The notes under the pieces: generated by a model
Databases searched by the model: none
Told to the model about the DNA's origin: nothing
Seen by the model: the letters and a program-made list of their open reading frames with translations, nothing else
Made by a program: the position numbers and the translations under genes
NCBI GenBank assembly: GCA_903881535.1
Contig: CAIRTT010000344.1
Location: 1 to 5,578, forward strand
Reading direction: 5' to 3'
DNA: 5,578 bases
Source: an uncultured Armatimonadota bacterium
GTDB lineage: Bacteria > Armatimonadota > Armatimonadia > Armatimonadales > Armatimonadaceae
In this document: positions 5,247 through 5,578 of the stretch, one piece after another
How positions within the stretch are numbered: the stretch's first letter is position 1
How the letters are laid out: each line of letters opens with the position of its first letter

Positions 5247-5578
5247 TTATGCTCCGGCCTCAGCGGATTCACCGAGCTGGCCACGGTGACGTGCCAACCC
5301 TTCATCGCCGGCGTAAACCTTGAGTTTGCGCATCTGCTGGGAACCCAACGCGTTGTGAGGAAGCATCCCCTTTACAACACGGTAGATTGCCAACTCAGGG
5401 CGTCGCTCGTGCAACGTCCCACGCTCAATCTGCTTGATACCACCTGGGTACAAAGTGTGGTGATAGATAGGCTCATCAGCCTTGTTGTTACCGGTCAATA
5501 CTGCACGTGCTGCATTGAAGATGACCACGTGGTCACCACAATCCAGGTGTGGAGCAAAGTACGGCTTGTTCTTACCGC
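5247..5578 (-). CDS. rplM: 50S ribosomal protein L13, 5' end cut by the window
   Basis: L13 is an early-assembling large-subunit protein. The frame stays open to the window edge, so the true start lies outside. 109 residues are visible, and roughly 35 N-terminal ones are missing compared with the usual length of about 143. The visible part begins GKNKPYFAPHLDCGDHVVIF, the conserved core of L13. It continues with YPGGIKQIERG, then VKGMLPHNALG and MRKLKVYAG, the signature end of the family. The tail after YAGDEG is Ala/Gly-rich and lacks the common H-x-A-Q-x-P ending, a minor variation. It is the upstream partner of rpsI in a standard rplM-rpsI operon. Confidence 0.97.
   Translation of the reverse strand, partial: GKNKPYFAPHLDCGDHVVIFNAARAVLTGNNKADEPIYHHTLYPGGIKQIERGTLHERRPELAIYRVVKGMLPHNALGSQQMRKLKVYAGDEGLARHRGQLGESAEAGA

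Overview
This window looks like a bacterial chromosome segment carrying an HspR-type heat-shock operon on the + strand, facing the 3' end of a ribosomal-protein operon on the - strand. The order (hsp20 remnant)-dnaJ-hspR-Hsp100 and the form of HspR suggest Chloroflexota, with Actinomycetota as the alternative. This is inferred from gene families alone, so the phylum call is only moderate.

Left end (1-551): no intact gene. Translating + frame 2 gives a clear alpha-crystallin (Hsp20) protein broken by three internal TAG codons, an earlier TAA and one frameshift. It runs from about 60 to 460 and I call it a decayed hsp20 pseudogene. It has a perfect inverted repeat upstream (4-27) and a terminator-like hairpin with five T's just downstream (479-508).

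Centre (552-4276): three intact co-directional genes. These are a type II DnaJ (no zinc finger, 320 aa), an HspR repressor of the MerR family (105 aa, TTG start overlapping the dnaJ stop), and an 801-aa Hsp100 AAA+ unfoldase. The unfoldase has a ClpC-type short middle domain but no visible ClpP-docking loop. DnaJ delivers substrates to DnaK, the Hsp100 remodels aggregates or unfolds proteins, and HspR normally represses such an operon together with DnaK. No canonical HAIR operator is visible in the window.

Convergent intergenic region (4277-4848): three head-to-tail copies of a 155-bp unit fill 4326-4790. The copies are about 77-83% identical by hand count and align without a single gap. They contain a short conserved hairpin and an AT-rich palindrome, do not look coding, and match no family I recognise. 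A hairpin lies at the clpC end and a strong terminator at the rpsI end.

Right end (4849-5578): rplM (L13, cut by the window edge) and rpsI (S9) form a tight two-gene operon on the - strand.

The most noteworthy items are the gap-free 155-bp triplicate, the hsp20 pseudogene at the head of its old operon, a 7-residue insertion in the DNA-binding helix-turn-helix of HspR, and the mixed ClpB/ClpC character of the Hsp100. I do not see a clearly new multi-gene system.
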